Assembly: GCA_002706885.1 (NCBI GenBank)
Contig: PAKY01000118.1
Span: 1 to 41,947, forward strand
DNA length: 41,947 bases
From: Phycisphaerae bacterium
GTDB taxonomy: Bacteria > Planctomycetota > Phycisphaerae > Phycisphaerales > UBA1924
Direction of reading: 5' to 3'
Part shown: in pieces, positions 8,585-16,472 of the stretch
Position numbering within the stretch: the stretch's first letter is position 1
Layout of the letters: each line of letters begins with the position of its first letter
The notes under the pieces: model-generated
What the model was told of the DNA's origin: nothing
What the model saw: only the letters and a program-made list of their open reading frames with translations
The model's database searches: none
Translations under genes and position numbers: made by a program

Positions 8585-9333
8585 GCCGTGGCCCGCTGCG
8601 GCTGCGGCGCCGCGGCTTGACCGACGGCGGGCGACGCGCGACCAAGCTCCAGAGGAGCGATGATCTCCTCAACGGTCTCACCGATGTCGCTCGCGAGTTG
8701 CTCGACGCGACCACGCAGGAAGCTATACGCAGCCGTGCAGGGGATCGCGACGATCAGGCCGAGCACCGTCGTGATGAGCGCCTCCGAGATGTTCCCCGCG
8801 AGGGCGTCCGGACGCACCGGCCCCTCCGTCAGGCTGATCGTGTCGAAAGCTCCAACCATGCCGACGACCGTGCCCAGCAGCCCAAGCATCGGCGCAATCG
8901 ACGCGATCAGGCCAACGGCCTCGGTCATCCGGTGCAGCCGCGCGATCTGCTCGCGGCCGATCTCCTCAACGGCGCTCCGAATCTCCAGGTAGCCGAACGG
9001 CGAACGGCGGCAACGCGCGAGCGCCCCGCCCACGATCCGTGTGAGGACGCAGTCGTTCTCCTGCTGCTCGCTGTACGCGATCGCCTCATCGACCGCGCCC
9101 TGGCGGAGCAGCCGCTGCAACTCGTCGCTGTGATCGTTCGGAGCGAGCCGCGCGAACCGCAGGAAGAACATCTGGGCAACGATCGTCGCCGTCGCGATCA
9201 GCGACAACGCGATGATCACGAAACCGATCTCGCGCCCCTGCGCGATGTAGTCCAAAAGCGACTTGCTCACCTCGCCATCCGACCCGGCCTGCGCCAGGAT
9301 GCCCGAGGCGTACAACTCGAAACTGAGCGTCAT
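8581..9333 (-). CDS. exbB: ExbB/TolQ/MotA-family proton-channel protein
   Basis: 250 residues with the three-helix plan of ExbB/TolQ. TM1 lies at about 36-56 (GFVIIALSLIATATIVAQMFF); then come a long cytoplasmic segment with helices and the hallmark pair in TM2 (about 140-160, ASIAPMLGLLGTVVGMVGAF) and TM3 (about 185-205, ALITTVLGLIVAIPCTAAY). The TM2 motif LGLLGTV and the TM3 Thr/Pro positions are those lining the ExbD pore in characterised complexes. It is coupled by ATGA overlaps at both ends, upstream to the 382-residue exported protein and downstream to exbD. It is only loosely like the iron-uptake ExbB and lies beside no TonB-dependent receptor gene in this window. Confidence 0.95.
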   Translation of the reverse strand: MTLSFELYASGILAQAGSDGEVSKSLLDYIAQGREIGFVIIALSLIATATIVAQMFFLRFARLAPNDHSDELQRLLRQGAVDEAIAYSEQQENDCVLTRIVGGALARCRRSPFGYLEIRSAVEEIGREQIARLHRMTEAVGLIASIAPMLGLLGTVVGMVGAFDTISLTEGPVRPDALAGNISEALITTVLGLIVAIPCTAAYSFLRGRVEQLASDIGETVEEIIAPLELGRASPAVGQAAAPQPQRATA

Positions 9334-10478
9334 AGGTCGTCCTCTATCGTACCGGCGGGATCGACACCGCCCGCGTCTATCTCACGAACCGCCACCCAGT
9401 CCAACGCGGGGTGCGATGGAAAGGTCGACCGAAGATCTCGAACGAGCGTCCTCGCGTCATCGTCGTACCCGAGCGATCGCATGCCCAACGCCGCGCGGGC
9501 GAGCGCCACGCCGCTGAGGTACGGATACGCCCCCTCGAACGACACGCGCACTGTCACCAGTTCTAGAGCGCCCTCGATCCTCTCGGTGTCCGTCCGCTCC
9601 ATAAGAAGCGACGATCCGATCGCGATCCCGACCCAGGCCTCGCGCCACCGTTCCGCCGCCGGCGCCGCCTCGTCGAACTCGTATTTCGAGAGCCGATCGC
9701 GGGCGTCACGGCGCGCCTCCGCTGATGACGCGCTCGCCAGAACGACCTCGCCCAGAAACGCCACGTCAGGCTCATCACGCCACGCGTCAATCGCAGACCG
9801 AACCACCGACGCATCCACGCCGTCGGCGGCAGCGGCGGCGCGACGTGACTCTTCAAACAAAGCCTTGATGGCGCCGCCGACGCTCTCGACCGGATCCGAC
9901 TCCGAAGCCGACGGGGTCGCCAGACCGGGCACCCAGAACGGCGCCAGACGCGGCACAAGCGCCGATCGCGCATCGGTAAGGGGGGCTACGCCTGCCAACC
10001 GAGCCGGGCCCGGCAGACGCCCGGATGCCACGAGTCGAAGCCACGGCTGAATCGCGAGCTCGAACGCGCCCCGCTGCACTCGGCAGCGGACGAGCGCCTC
10101 GTCGATGAACGCCGAGGTCTCCCCGTACCCGTCTCCCGGGTCGGACCGCGCGATGGCTTCAAGAAGGGGCTCCGCGAATATCGGATCGTCTCGCAGGAGC
10201 CTCTGACCGGCCCTCCACGCGTCCCGCCCGCGATCGAGACTCGCCGAGAACTCCTGTGCGCGAGGGCCTCGGATGTCTCGCACCCGTTCCCAACCAACCA
10301 CCACCTCAGCATCTCCGCTGAGCTTGATCTCGACGCGTTCGTCGGTCGCATCAGCGAGTTCCCCCATCGGCGTCGCTCCGCCGCCCCACAGGTACACCGA
10401 GGTCGCCACCGATACCGGAAACTCGACCTGCGCCGGGAGCGTCGCAAGGACCATCGCGATCGTGGCAAGCACGCTCAC
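9330..10478 (-). CDS. Exported protein of the ExbB/ExbD operon, function unknown
   Basis: 382 residues with a short signal peptide (SVLATIAMVLATLPAQ). A small beta-rich region at about 18-70 (VATSVYLWGGG, then VEIKLSGDAEVVVGWERVRDI) is followed by a helical C-terminal two thirds. The phrase ending in GWERVRDI resembles the short beta modules found at the start of many planctomycete exported proteins, but I cannot name a family. The ATG overlaps the stop of the VWA gene and its own stop overlaps exbB (ATGA at both). Its position between the TonB-like VWA protein and ExbB suggests a periplasmic part of the same complex. That is an inference from context. Confidence 0.8.
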   Translation of the reverse strand: MSVLATIAMVLATLPAQVEFPVSVATSVYLWGGGATPMGELADATDERVEIKLSGDAEVVVGWERVRDIRGPRAQEFSASLDRGRDAWRAGQRLLRDDPIFAEPLLEAIARSDPGDGYGETSAFIDEALVRCRVQRGAFELAIQPWLRLVASGRLPGPARLAGVAPLTDARSALVPRLAPFWVPGLATPSASESDPVESVGGAIKALFEESRRAAAAADGVDASVVRSAIDAWRDEPDVAFLGEVVLASASSAEARRDARDRLSKYEFDEAAPAAERWREAWVGIAIGSSLLMERTDTERIEGALELVTVRVSFEGAYPYLSGVALARAALGMRSLGYDDDARTLVRDLRSTFPSHPALDWVAVREIDAGGVDPAGTIEDDL

Positions 10479-11476
10479 CGGTCTCTCACCCGCGTGAATC
10501 GACCGCCGCTCTGATCGGCGATCAGCTTCATGTCGCGCATGATCGCCGCATCCTGCGTCGCGCTTGAAGCGGAGCCGAAGAGGATGCAGTGGATCGGAAT
10601 CTCGTCTCGACTGTTGAGCCTCTGAATGACCTCGGGGACGTTTTCTTCGATGAACGCGCCGTCAGTCATGAAGTAGATCGCGTCCGGCGGCGGCTTGAGC
10701 CGGAACGCCACCGCAAACGCCTCGAGCGGCTTCGTGCCGCCCTCCGGTCGACGGTCGCTGAGACGATCGGTGACCCGCGCGACGTTCCGCTCCGTTGCTT
10801 CCCGCCACCGCGGCGGTCGGTCGAACAGGATCGCGCCGTCGCTGTAGGGGATCACGATAAACTCCGAAGACGACCGAAGACCCTGCAACGATCTGCTGAC
10901 CTCGTGTCGGAGACGCTCGATCCGGCCCTCGAACGTCATCGAAGACGAGAAATCCACGATGTACGCGAACCGCTCGCCCTGCGCCTCGAGCCCAAAGAAG
11001 CTCGCGCCTCCGCCTCCTCCCCCGAGTTCGCTGAGCTCGCCATCCACCTCATCGGAGTCGCCCGCGCCAAAGTCGAGCTCCGCGTCCGTCACCTGAGGAT
11101 CGAGCGCGATCGTGGTATCGGCCGTCGGGGCCTCGATCGCCAGCGTTTCCGTGATCGAGATCGACGGCGCCGCGGGCGGCGCGGCCGACGCCTCACCACC
11201 ACCAGCGGCGAGAAACTCCTCGCTGGTCATTACCGCAAATTCGACGGCGTTGACATCACCCCCCGCGTCGCCGCCGCCTCCGAACCGGAGCGTCATGATC
11301 GAGGCCCCGAGGGCGATGATCAGGTGGACAGCGACCGACACCACCGCCGCGCCGAACACGGTCCGCCGCGCGATGAGCCACAGTCGCCTGCGTCGCTGGT
11401 GAGCTTCGATGGGCTGCTCCCGATGCCTGAGGCCGCTCTTGACCGATCCGTGACCCGCGCGGCTCAGATCGATCAT
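10475..11476 (-). CDS. VWA-domain protein with a TonB-like transmembrane anchor
   Basis: 333 residues, first gene of the run. A basic N-terminus (about 20-39) leads to one transmembrane helix (about 40-63, VFGAAVVSVAVHLIIALGAS) containing Ser47-x3-His51, the spacing of the Ser16/His20 pair in the TonB anchor. A low-complexity Gly/Ala/Pro stretch (about 65-158) follows, then a von Willebrand A domain (about 168-333). Its metal-ion site is complete: Asp175-x-Ser177-x-Ser179, Thr248 and Asp272 (FMTDG). With exbB and two exbD genes coupled behind it, the sequence suggests a VWA domain in the periplasm moved by the proton motive force. The TonB resemblance rests on the anchor only, as there is no TonB C-terminal domain. 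The VWA call is firm; the energised role is inferred. Confidence 0.9.
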   Translation of the reverse strand: MIDLSRAGHGSVKSGLRHREQPIEAHQRRRRLWLIARRTVFGAAVVSVAVHLIIALGASIMTLRFGGGGDAGGDVNAVEFAVMTSEEFLAAGGGEASAAPPAAPSISITETLAIEAPTADTTIALDPQVTDAELDFGAGDSDEVDGELSELGGGGGGASFFGLEAQGERFAYIVDFSSSMTFEGRIERLRHEVSRSLQGLRSSSEFIVIPYSDGAILFDRPPRWREATERNVARVTDRLSDRRPEGGTKPLEAFAVAFRLKPPPDAIYFMTDGAFIEENVPEVIQRLNSRDEIPIHCILFGSASSATQDAAIMRDMKLIADQSGGRFTRVRDR

Positions 11477-11536
11477 CCGGCCCCCGCTCCGGGGCCGCCT
11501 TCTTCCTGGTCACGGCCGCCCTCTCGCCGCCGCGTA

Positions 11537-11556
11537 GCCTGTATCGGCATACAGGC
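11537..11556. promoter_or_regulatory. Perfect 8-base inverted repeat in a divergent intergenic region
   Basis: GCCTGTAT and ATACAGGC are separated by CGGC, midway between the start of the VWA/ExbB operon (minus strand, 11476) and pyrH (plus strand, 11664). The symmetric arms and the place between divergent starts fit an operator. A transcript hairpin is the alternative. No regulator gene adjoins it. Confidence 0.35.
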
Positions 11557-11663
11557 CGTCGCGCCCCGAGTGGCGGAACGCCGTCCTCAGAGGCTAGATT
11601 CGCATGCGTCCACCCGCTTGATCCGACATTCACCCGCCCATTCCGACCCTTCCGGAGCACTCG

Positions 11664-12389
11664 ATGACCACGACCTCGCAACGCCGCCCCCGGCTGCTCC
11701 TCAAGCTCTCGGGCGAATCGCTCGCCGAGAGGGGCGGGTACGGCATCGACCACGATCGCCTCTCGTTCGTCGCTGGCGAAGTCGCCGACGCGACCCGCCA
11801 TGGGGCCGACATCGCCGTCGTGGTCGGTGGGGGCAACCTGGTCCGCGGCGCGGACTTGGCGAGCGCGGGCGACATCGACCGCGTCACCGCCGACCACATG
11901 GGCATGCTCGGAACCATGATGAACGCGATCGCGCTCGCCGACAAGCTCCGAATCCTTGGCATCGACGCCCTCGCTCTCTCCTCCATCGGCCTCCCGGGCG
12001 TCATCCAGCACTTCGAGCGTGACGCCGCCAGAAAGATGCTGGATTCCGGCCGCACGCTCGTCCTCGGCGGGGGCACCGGCAACCCGTTCTTCACCACCGA
12101 TACCACCGCCGCCCTCCGCGCGGCCCAGCTCGGCTGCTCCGAGATCCTCAAGGCCACGAAGGTCGACGGCGTCTACACCGACGACCCCATGACCAACCCC
12201 GACGCCACCCGGTACGATCGCCTGACCTTCTGCGACGCCATCGAAAAGCAGCTCAAGGTCATGGACGCGACCTCGTTCGCCATGTGCCGCGAGAACGGCA
12301 TCGCCGTCCGCGTCTTCCGGTTCGATGAGCCCGGCAACATCGCCGCCGTCGTCGCCGGCGAGCCGATCGGAACCGTCGTGAGCCCCTGA
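11664..12389 (+). CDS. pyrH: UMP kinase
   Basis: 241 residues, the full length for bacterial UMP kinase, which phosphorylates UMP to UDP in pyrimidine nucleotide synthesis. The amino-acid-kinase fold is clear: RLLLKLSGESL at the N-terminus (phosphate-binding Lys-Leu-Ser-Gly), VVVGGGNLVRG at about 52-62, the UMP-site segment TADHMGMLGTMMNAIAL, LGGGTGNPFFTTDTTAALRA at about 134-153, and LKATKVDGVYTDDP. CGGAG lies about 8 bases before the ATG. It precedes frr, a pairing common in bacteria, but rpsB and tsf, often upstream, are absent; a divergent operon lies there instead. The assignment is firm. Confidence 0.98.
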   Translation: MTTTSQRRPRLLLKLSGESLAERGGYGIDHDRLSFVAGEVADATRHGADIAVVVGGGNLVRGADLASAGDIDRVTADHMGMLGTMMNAIALADKLRILGIDALALSSIGLPGVIQHFERDAARKMLDSGRTLVLGGGTGNPFFTTDTTAALRAAQLGCSEILKATKVDGVYTDDPMTNPDATRYDRLTFCDAIEKQLKVMDATSFAMCRENGIAVRVFRFDEPGNIAAVVAGEPIGTVVSP

Positions 12390-12470
12390 GCCAGCCTTGG
12401 AAGCCCCCTATCATCCCCGCCCAGGCCCGAAAACGGCCCCAACGCCGTAGGCCAGCGACAGGAGACCACG

Positions 12471-13043
12471 ATGAGCACCACCCCCGACGCGATCCTGAGC
12501 GAGGCCGAGGCCTCGATGAGCAAGGCAATCGAGTACCTCACCCACGAGCTCCGCGGGCTCCGAACGGGGCGTGCGTCCACCGCGCTGGTCGAGTTCGTCA
12601 AGGTCGACTACTACGGCTCCCCGACCGACCTGAAGTCGCTCGCCGCCATTTCGACCCCCGAGCCGACCCAGATCCTGATCAAGCCCTTCGACCACGGCTC
12701 GATCAACGCGATCAAGCAGGGCATCGAAGCCGCCGGCCTGGGCCTGAACCCCCAGACCGAGGACAAGGCGATCCGAATCTCCATCCCGCCGCTCGATCAG
12801 GACCGGCGCAAGCAGATGGTCCAGAAGGCCAAGAAGATGGGCGAGGAGCAGAAGGTCGTCCTCCGCAACTCCCGCCGCGACGCCAACAAGCACGCCGACG
12901 CCCTCGCCAAGCAGGACGGTCAGCACTACTCCGAGGACCAGATCGCGACACTCAAGGACGACGTCCAGAATCTTCTCAAGAAGTATGAGGAGAAGATCGA
13001 CGCCGCCGTCAAGCAGAAGAGCGAAGAGATCATGGAGATCTGA
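12471..13043 (+). CDS. frr: Ribosome recycling factor
   Basis: 190 residues, the usual length. RRF works with EF-G to split post-termination ribosomes. The three-helix bundle signature is plain: LTHELRGLRTGRAS near 24-37, the head-domain strand VKVDYYGSPTDLKSLA, ILIKPFDHGSINAIKQGI, the basic segment PPLDQDRRKQMVQKAKKMGEE split by short turns, and the C-terminal helix with KYEEKIDAAVKQKSEEIM. AGGAG stands about 8 bases before the ATG. It is 81 bases after pyrH, probably in the same transcript, and 32 bases from the convergent sppA. Confidence 0.98.
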   Translation: MSTTPDAILSEAEASMSKAIEYLTHELRGLRTGRASTALVEFVKVDYYGSPTDLKSLAAISTPEPTQILIKPFDHGSINAIKQGIEAAGLGLNPQTEDKAIRISIPPLDQDRRKQMVQKAKKMGEEQKVVLRNSRRDANKHADALAKQDGQHYSEDQIATLKDDVQNLLKKYEEKIDAAVKQKSEEIMEI

Positions 13044-13075
13044 TCCAGCCCGGATCGACCTCCCGTCGGCTGTTC

Positions 13076-14857
13076 CTACTCAAATCTGAAACGCACCGCT
13101 CGAGGCGTCGTCAGCAGCAGCCTCGAGTCCCGGAGCTGCAGCATCGCCTCGAGCTGAGCGGCGATGTCATGGAACCGCTGCGCTCCCAGGGCCTGCTCAA
13201 GGACGCCCGTCCACATGGACGCGAGCCACGGCCCTCGAATGAAACTGCCCATCGCGTCCTCGATGATCTGGTCGATCGACGGCGGCGCCGGGAAATGCAT
13301 GACTTCGTACGACTCGAGCCCGACCAGCTCGGCCATGTCGGCCAGCGCGTCGTCGAGGCCGCCGACTTCATCGGCCATCTTCAACTTCACCGCGTCCTCG
13401 CCGAGGAACAGCCGCCCCTCGCCGACGCGGTCGAGATCGATCCCGTCGCGACCGGAACGGACGCGATCGGCAAACTGCTCGTAGGTCTGCGCCATCTTCT
13501 CGCGAACGAACGCCCGCTCGGACTCGGTCCACCCGGACTGAAGGCTCATCATCCCGGCCCGCGGTCCACGCGACCGCTCGACGATGTTGACCTTCACCTT
13601 CTCGATCGCCTCTCCGAACGTCAGCTTGCCGCCAACCACGCCGATCGACCCGACGATGCTGGAAGGGTTGACGTAGATCCGTTCGGCGCCGACCGCGGAG
13701 TAATACCCGCCGGATGCGGCCATCGACCCCACGCTCACCCACACCGGCTTGGTCGCGGCCAGCTCCCGGAGGCCGAGCCAGATCATCTCACTGGCCGTCG
13801 CGGACCCACCCGGAGAGTCGATCCGAACGATCACCCCTTCGATCTCGTCGTCCGCCGCGATGTCCTGCATCGCGTTCCGAAGTGTCCTGCTCCCCACGCT
13901 TGATCCGCCGGTGAGCCCGGCAGCGGTCGAGTCTCCATCCACGATCGGGCCGTCAAGGTGAAGAATTGCGATCGTCGGCTCCGTCGCGTCATACACGGGC
14001 GGGTCCATGAGCGTCGAGAGCATCGCGAATGGGTTGGCCATGTCAATCTGCGGCCCCTCGTCGCCCACGGTGAGTTCGCCCCCGTAGACCACCTCGCCAT
14101 ACCCCTCTTCGAGGTGAGGGAGGATCCTGCCAAAGTCCACCGCGGCGTCCGCCATCCTGAGCCGGACCGCGTCCTCGGCCTGCGCGAGCCAGAGCTCACC
14201 CATCGCGGCCTCGACCTCCGCCTTCGACAGGCCACGCCCCTCGACAAACGTGTCGATGATCTCGTCGTACTGCGCGTCGAGAAGGGCGGAGATGTTCTGA
14301 TCCCACGGATCGCTCGGAGCAGCCCGCGTGTACATCTCGTTTGCGCCCTTGTACGCGCCGACCTGGATCATGTCCGCTTTGACGCCCAGCCACTCGAACG
14401 TATCTGCGAGGAAGATCTCCTCCATATGCAACCCGGGCAGCATCGCCGGCCCGCCCGTCTGCACGATCACCTCATCGCACCGAGCGCCGAGCAACGCCTC
14501 GATCGGACCGAGCGACTCGGTGAACAAGTGCGCCTTCTTTCCGGATGTCCGATACCGCGCGACCGCTGAGCCGAGTTCCTCCACATCCGTCATGCTCAAC
14601 CCGGCGTCGCGAAGGCGGATCACGATCGCGTCGACAGTGTGGTCGTCCGTCGCTTCGACGATCGCATCGATGTAGTCCAACAGCGTCGGCTCTGACCCGA
14701 ATGCGAACGCCGAGAACGCGTCGCCGCGGTCGCCGACGTCACCCGAGATCACCAGCATCTTCACGCCCGTCTGCTGAGCGAGGGAAGGCGTGGCAGACAG
14801 CGTCACCGCGGCGCAAACGGCGCCCAGAACCGGCAGTCGGACAATCGAACGAAGCAT
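13076..14857 (-). CDS. sppA: Signal peptide peptidase SppA, 67-kDa type
   Basis: 593 residues from ATG 14857, chosen because GGAGG lies 7 bases upstream and a signal peptide follows at once (MLRSIVRLPVLGAVCAAVTL). An open frame extends 32 codons further but overlaps the upstream gene. There are two tandem S49 domains, as in E. coli SppA. The N-terminal domain supplies the general base, Lys170 in VGAYKGANE, matching the catalytic Lys of the E. coli enzyme. The C-terminal domain supplies the nucleophile, Ser382 in SMAASGGYYSAVGAERIY. SppA is a membrane-associated Ser/Lys protease that clears cleaved signal peptides. It is the last gene of a minus-strand run after a zincin and a zinc-ribbon membrane protein, 67 bases downstream of the zincin. 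Confidence 0.95.
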   Translation of the reverse strand: MLRSIVRLPVLGAVCAAVTLSATPSLAQQTGVKMLVISGDVGDRGDAFSAFAFGSEPTLLDYIDAIVEATDDHTVDAIVIRLRDAGLSMTDVEELGSAVARYRTSGKKAHLFTESLGPIEALLGARCDEVIVQTGGPAMLPGLHMEEIFLADTFEWLGVKADMIQVGAYKGANEMYTRAAPSDPWDQNISALLDAQYDEIIDTFVEGRGLSKAEVEAAMGELWLAQAEDAVRLRMADAAVDFGRILPHLEEGYGEVVYGGELTVGDEGPQIDMANPFAMLSTLMDPPVYDATEPTIAILHLDGPIVDGDSTAAGLTGGSSVGSRTLRNAMQDIAADDEIEGVIVRIDSPGGSATASEMIWLGLRELAATKPVWVSVGSMAASGGYYSAVGAERIYVNPSSIVGSIGVVGGKLTFGEAIEKVKVNIVERSRGPRAGMMSLQSGWTESERAFVREKMAQTYEQFADRVRSGRDGIDLDRVGEGRLFLGEDAVKLKMADEVGGLDDALADMAELVGLESYEVMHFPAPPSIDQIIEDAMGSFIRGPWLASMWTGVLEQALGAQRFHDIAAQLEAMLQLRDSRLLLTTPRAVRFRFE

Positions 14858-14924
14858 GAGCGGCCCTCCGAAGGTGTATCCGAGTCTATCGCGACAACGC
14901 GTCCTGGTTGCTCGCCTCTCCCGC

Positions 14925-15356
14925 TCAGGCGTACCCGAGTTCCTCGAGGTCATCCTCGTCGAGCCCCATCTGGTGCCCGATCTCGTGCAGGAGCGTGATC
15001 ATGATCTCGCTGTACACCTCGTCGTCGCCGTCGGTCTGATCCCACCCACCGCTCACCGCGAGGATCCCCACACGGAAGAGGTGGATGTAGCTCGGAAGCC
15101 GCGCGTCGTCCGAAACGCTCTGATCGGGATTCGGCACGCCCGTGTGCAGGCCACACAGTTCGTCCGCCGCGATCGGTTCTCCCGCGTCGTGCTCGAGTTC
15201 ACGCAGCATCTCTCCCGACGGCGCGTCATCCACCACCACGGGGGTGTGCTGGATGAACTCGGCAAAAGAAGGCGGCAACGCCTCGATCACCTCCTCAACC
15301 AACGCGTCGAACCGCTCCCGATCAGCCGCCGAGATGTGCCACGACGACCCGCTCAA
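14925..15356 (-). CDS. Small zincin-like metallopeptidase (PF06262 type)
   Basis: 143 residues. The C-terminal part holds LLHEIGHQMGLDEDDLEELG, with the zinc motif HEIGH at 124-128, Gly131 and Asp133. This is the extended HExxHxxGxxD arrangement of the small "possible zinc metallopeptidase" family represented by Thermus TTHA0227. The preceding IHLFRVGILA strand and FAEFIQHTPVVVDD are also family-like. There is no signal peptide, so it should be cytoplasmic. Its substrate is unknown for the family as a whole. The start overlaps the upstream membrane protein gene by ATGA, and sppA follows on the same strand, placing two peptidases in one run. Confidence 0.88.
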   Translation of the reverse strand: MSGSSWHISAADRERFDALVEEVIEALPPSFAEFIQHTPVVVDDAPSGEMLRELEHDAGEPIAADELCGLHTGVPNPDQSVSDDARLPSYIHLFRVGILAVSGGWDQTDGDDEVYSEIMITLLHEIGHQMGLDEDDLEELGYA

Positions 15357-16324
15357 CGCGCCGCGTCCGCGGAGACCTCCGGGCTGAACACCTCGACCAG
15401 CCCGGGCGGGGGTCGCAGGATCGCCCTTCCCACGCGCCAGACGTCGACCGTCAGACCGAACAATCCCGCAAGCAGCAGAAACGCCCCAACCGACGACAGC
15501 ACCATGCCAACCGTCACGGCGCCATCCGCCACCGACCCCCGAAACATCGTGTGCCCGCCGATACCGATCGCGTCACCCAGAACCGCCACCCCGACCGCCG
15601 CGAGCACCGCCGACAGGGGCTGATTCGGCGCACGACCGGTTCGTATGACATACGAACGGAAGAACAGCCGCTTCGCCCGCGGACGCATGCCCACGATGAT
15701 CACGACGATCGAGAGCCACACACCAACGCGCATCATCGATCGAACGGGGTCGTACTCGTTCGCGACGAAGCGAAACACCGCCCCATGACCCGGGTCGTAG
15801 ACCAGCAGCACGAAACGAACGAGCCACACCAACGGCACATACCCGATGAGGGCGACCATCACCAGCGGCGCAACGCGATGGGAGCGATCGTCCGGCTTCA
15901 CGAGCGCCATGAGGCACGCCCCCGATCCAGCGACGCCAAGCACCGCGACCCAGTTCAGGGCCACGACGAACGAATGCGAGAGCTGAAACGCGCCCCCCAC
16001 GAATTCGCTCGCTCGCAGGACCCAGACCGCAAGCGCCGAGGCCAGCGCCAACCAGACCCATCCCACGACACCGAACGCCGCCAGCCAAGGCCGCCGAAGC
16101 GCCGTGAGCTCATCCGCTCTCGGGTCTACCACAGCAAGCACGGTCGCCCGGACCGCAACCCCGCACTCGGGGCACGATGACCGGATGCTCAGCCCCTTGA
16201 GGTTGTAGCCGCACGACACACAGCGGAGGTCACCGAACAGGGCCGCAGCGATCGCCGAGGGCGAATCGTCGCGCCGCAACGCCGGTCCGTCGGCGCTGTC
16301 TGGTGGGTTCTCGTCTCCGCGCAT
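15353..16324 (-). CDS. Polytopic membrane protein with an N-terminal zinc ribbon
   Basis: 323 residues from ATG 16324. ATG 16333 (MGSMRG) is also possible; both follow a GGGGGG run, and longer starts would run into moxR's leader. A cytoplasmic N-terminus carries the ribbon CVSCGYNLKG, then CPECG (about 36-56), the planctomycete-style C-x2-CGY(N/D)L...CPECG module. About seven hydrophobic helices follow (for example AAFGVVGWVWLALASALAVW, VVALNWVAVLGVAGSGACLM and LVMVALIGYVPLVWLVRFVL). A short cytoplasmic tail ends the protein. No transport or enzyme signature is visible. It is the first gene of a run with the zincin (ATGA overlap) and sppA. Confidence 0.85.
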   Translation of the reverse strand: MRGDENPPDSADGPALRRDDSPSAIAAALFGDLRCVSCGYNLKGLSIRSSCPECGVAVRATVLAVVDPRADELTALRRPWLAAFGVVGWVWLALASALAVWVLRASEFVGGAFQLSHSFVVALNWVAVLGVAGSGACLMALVKPDDRSHRVAPLVMVALIGYVPLVWLVRFVLLVYDPGHGAVFRFVANEYDPVRSMMRVGVWLSIVVIIVGMRPRAKRLFFRSYVIRTGRAPNQPLSAVLAAVGVAVLGDAIGIGGHTMFRGSVADGAVTVGMVLSSVGAFLLLAGLFGLTVDVWRVGRAILRPPPGLVEVFSPEVSADAAR

Positions 16325-16405
16325 TGAGCCCATCCCCCCGGGCGGCGCCCTCTGCCTGAAACGCACAGGATAGCTTACCATCCGCTCGTCAAACGCCCCG
16401 GGCTC

Positions 16406-16411
16406 TACAAT
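16406..16411 (+). promoter_or_regulatory. Possible -10 element for moxR
   Basis: TACAAT lies 62 bases before the moxR ATG in the 148-base region between divergent genes. No good -35 hexamer is present at the proper distance, so this is only a candidate. Confidence 0.25.
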
Positions 16412-16472
16412 CGTCGCCCTGTCACGAAACTTCACGCGCGACCGACGCGTACCGCCCAAGAGGCCTCGCCCG

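Noticed and set aside
8617-10050. Long plus-strand frame opposite exbB and the 382-residue gene
   Set aside because: Arg/Asp-rich translation with no domain; the opposite strand codes for an unmistakable ExbB.
11564-11580. CCCCGAGTGGCGGAACG resembles the D-arm region of tRNA-Leu
   Set aside because: No acceptor stem, anticodon loop or T-loop (GGTTCRANNCC) follows, so it is not a tRNA gene; probably chance or a remnant too short to support.
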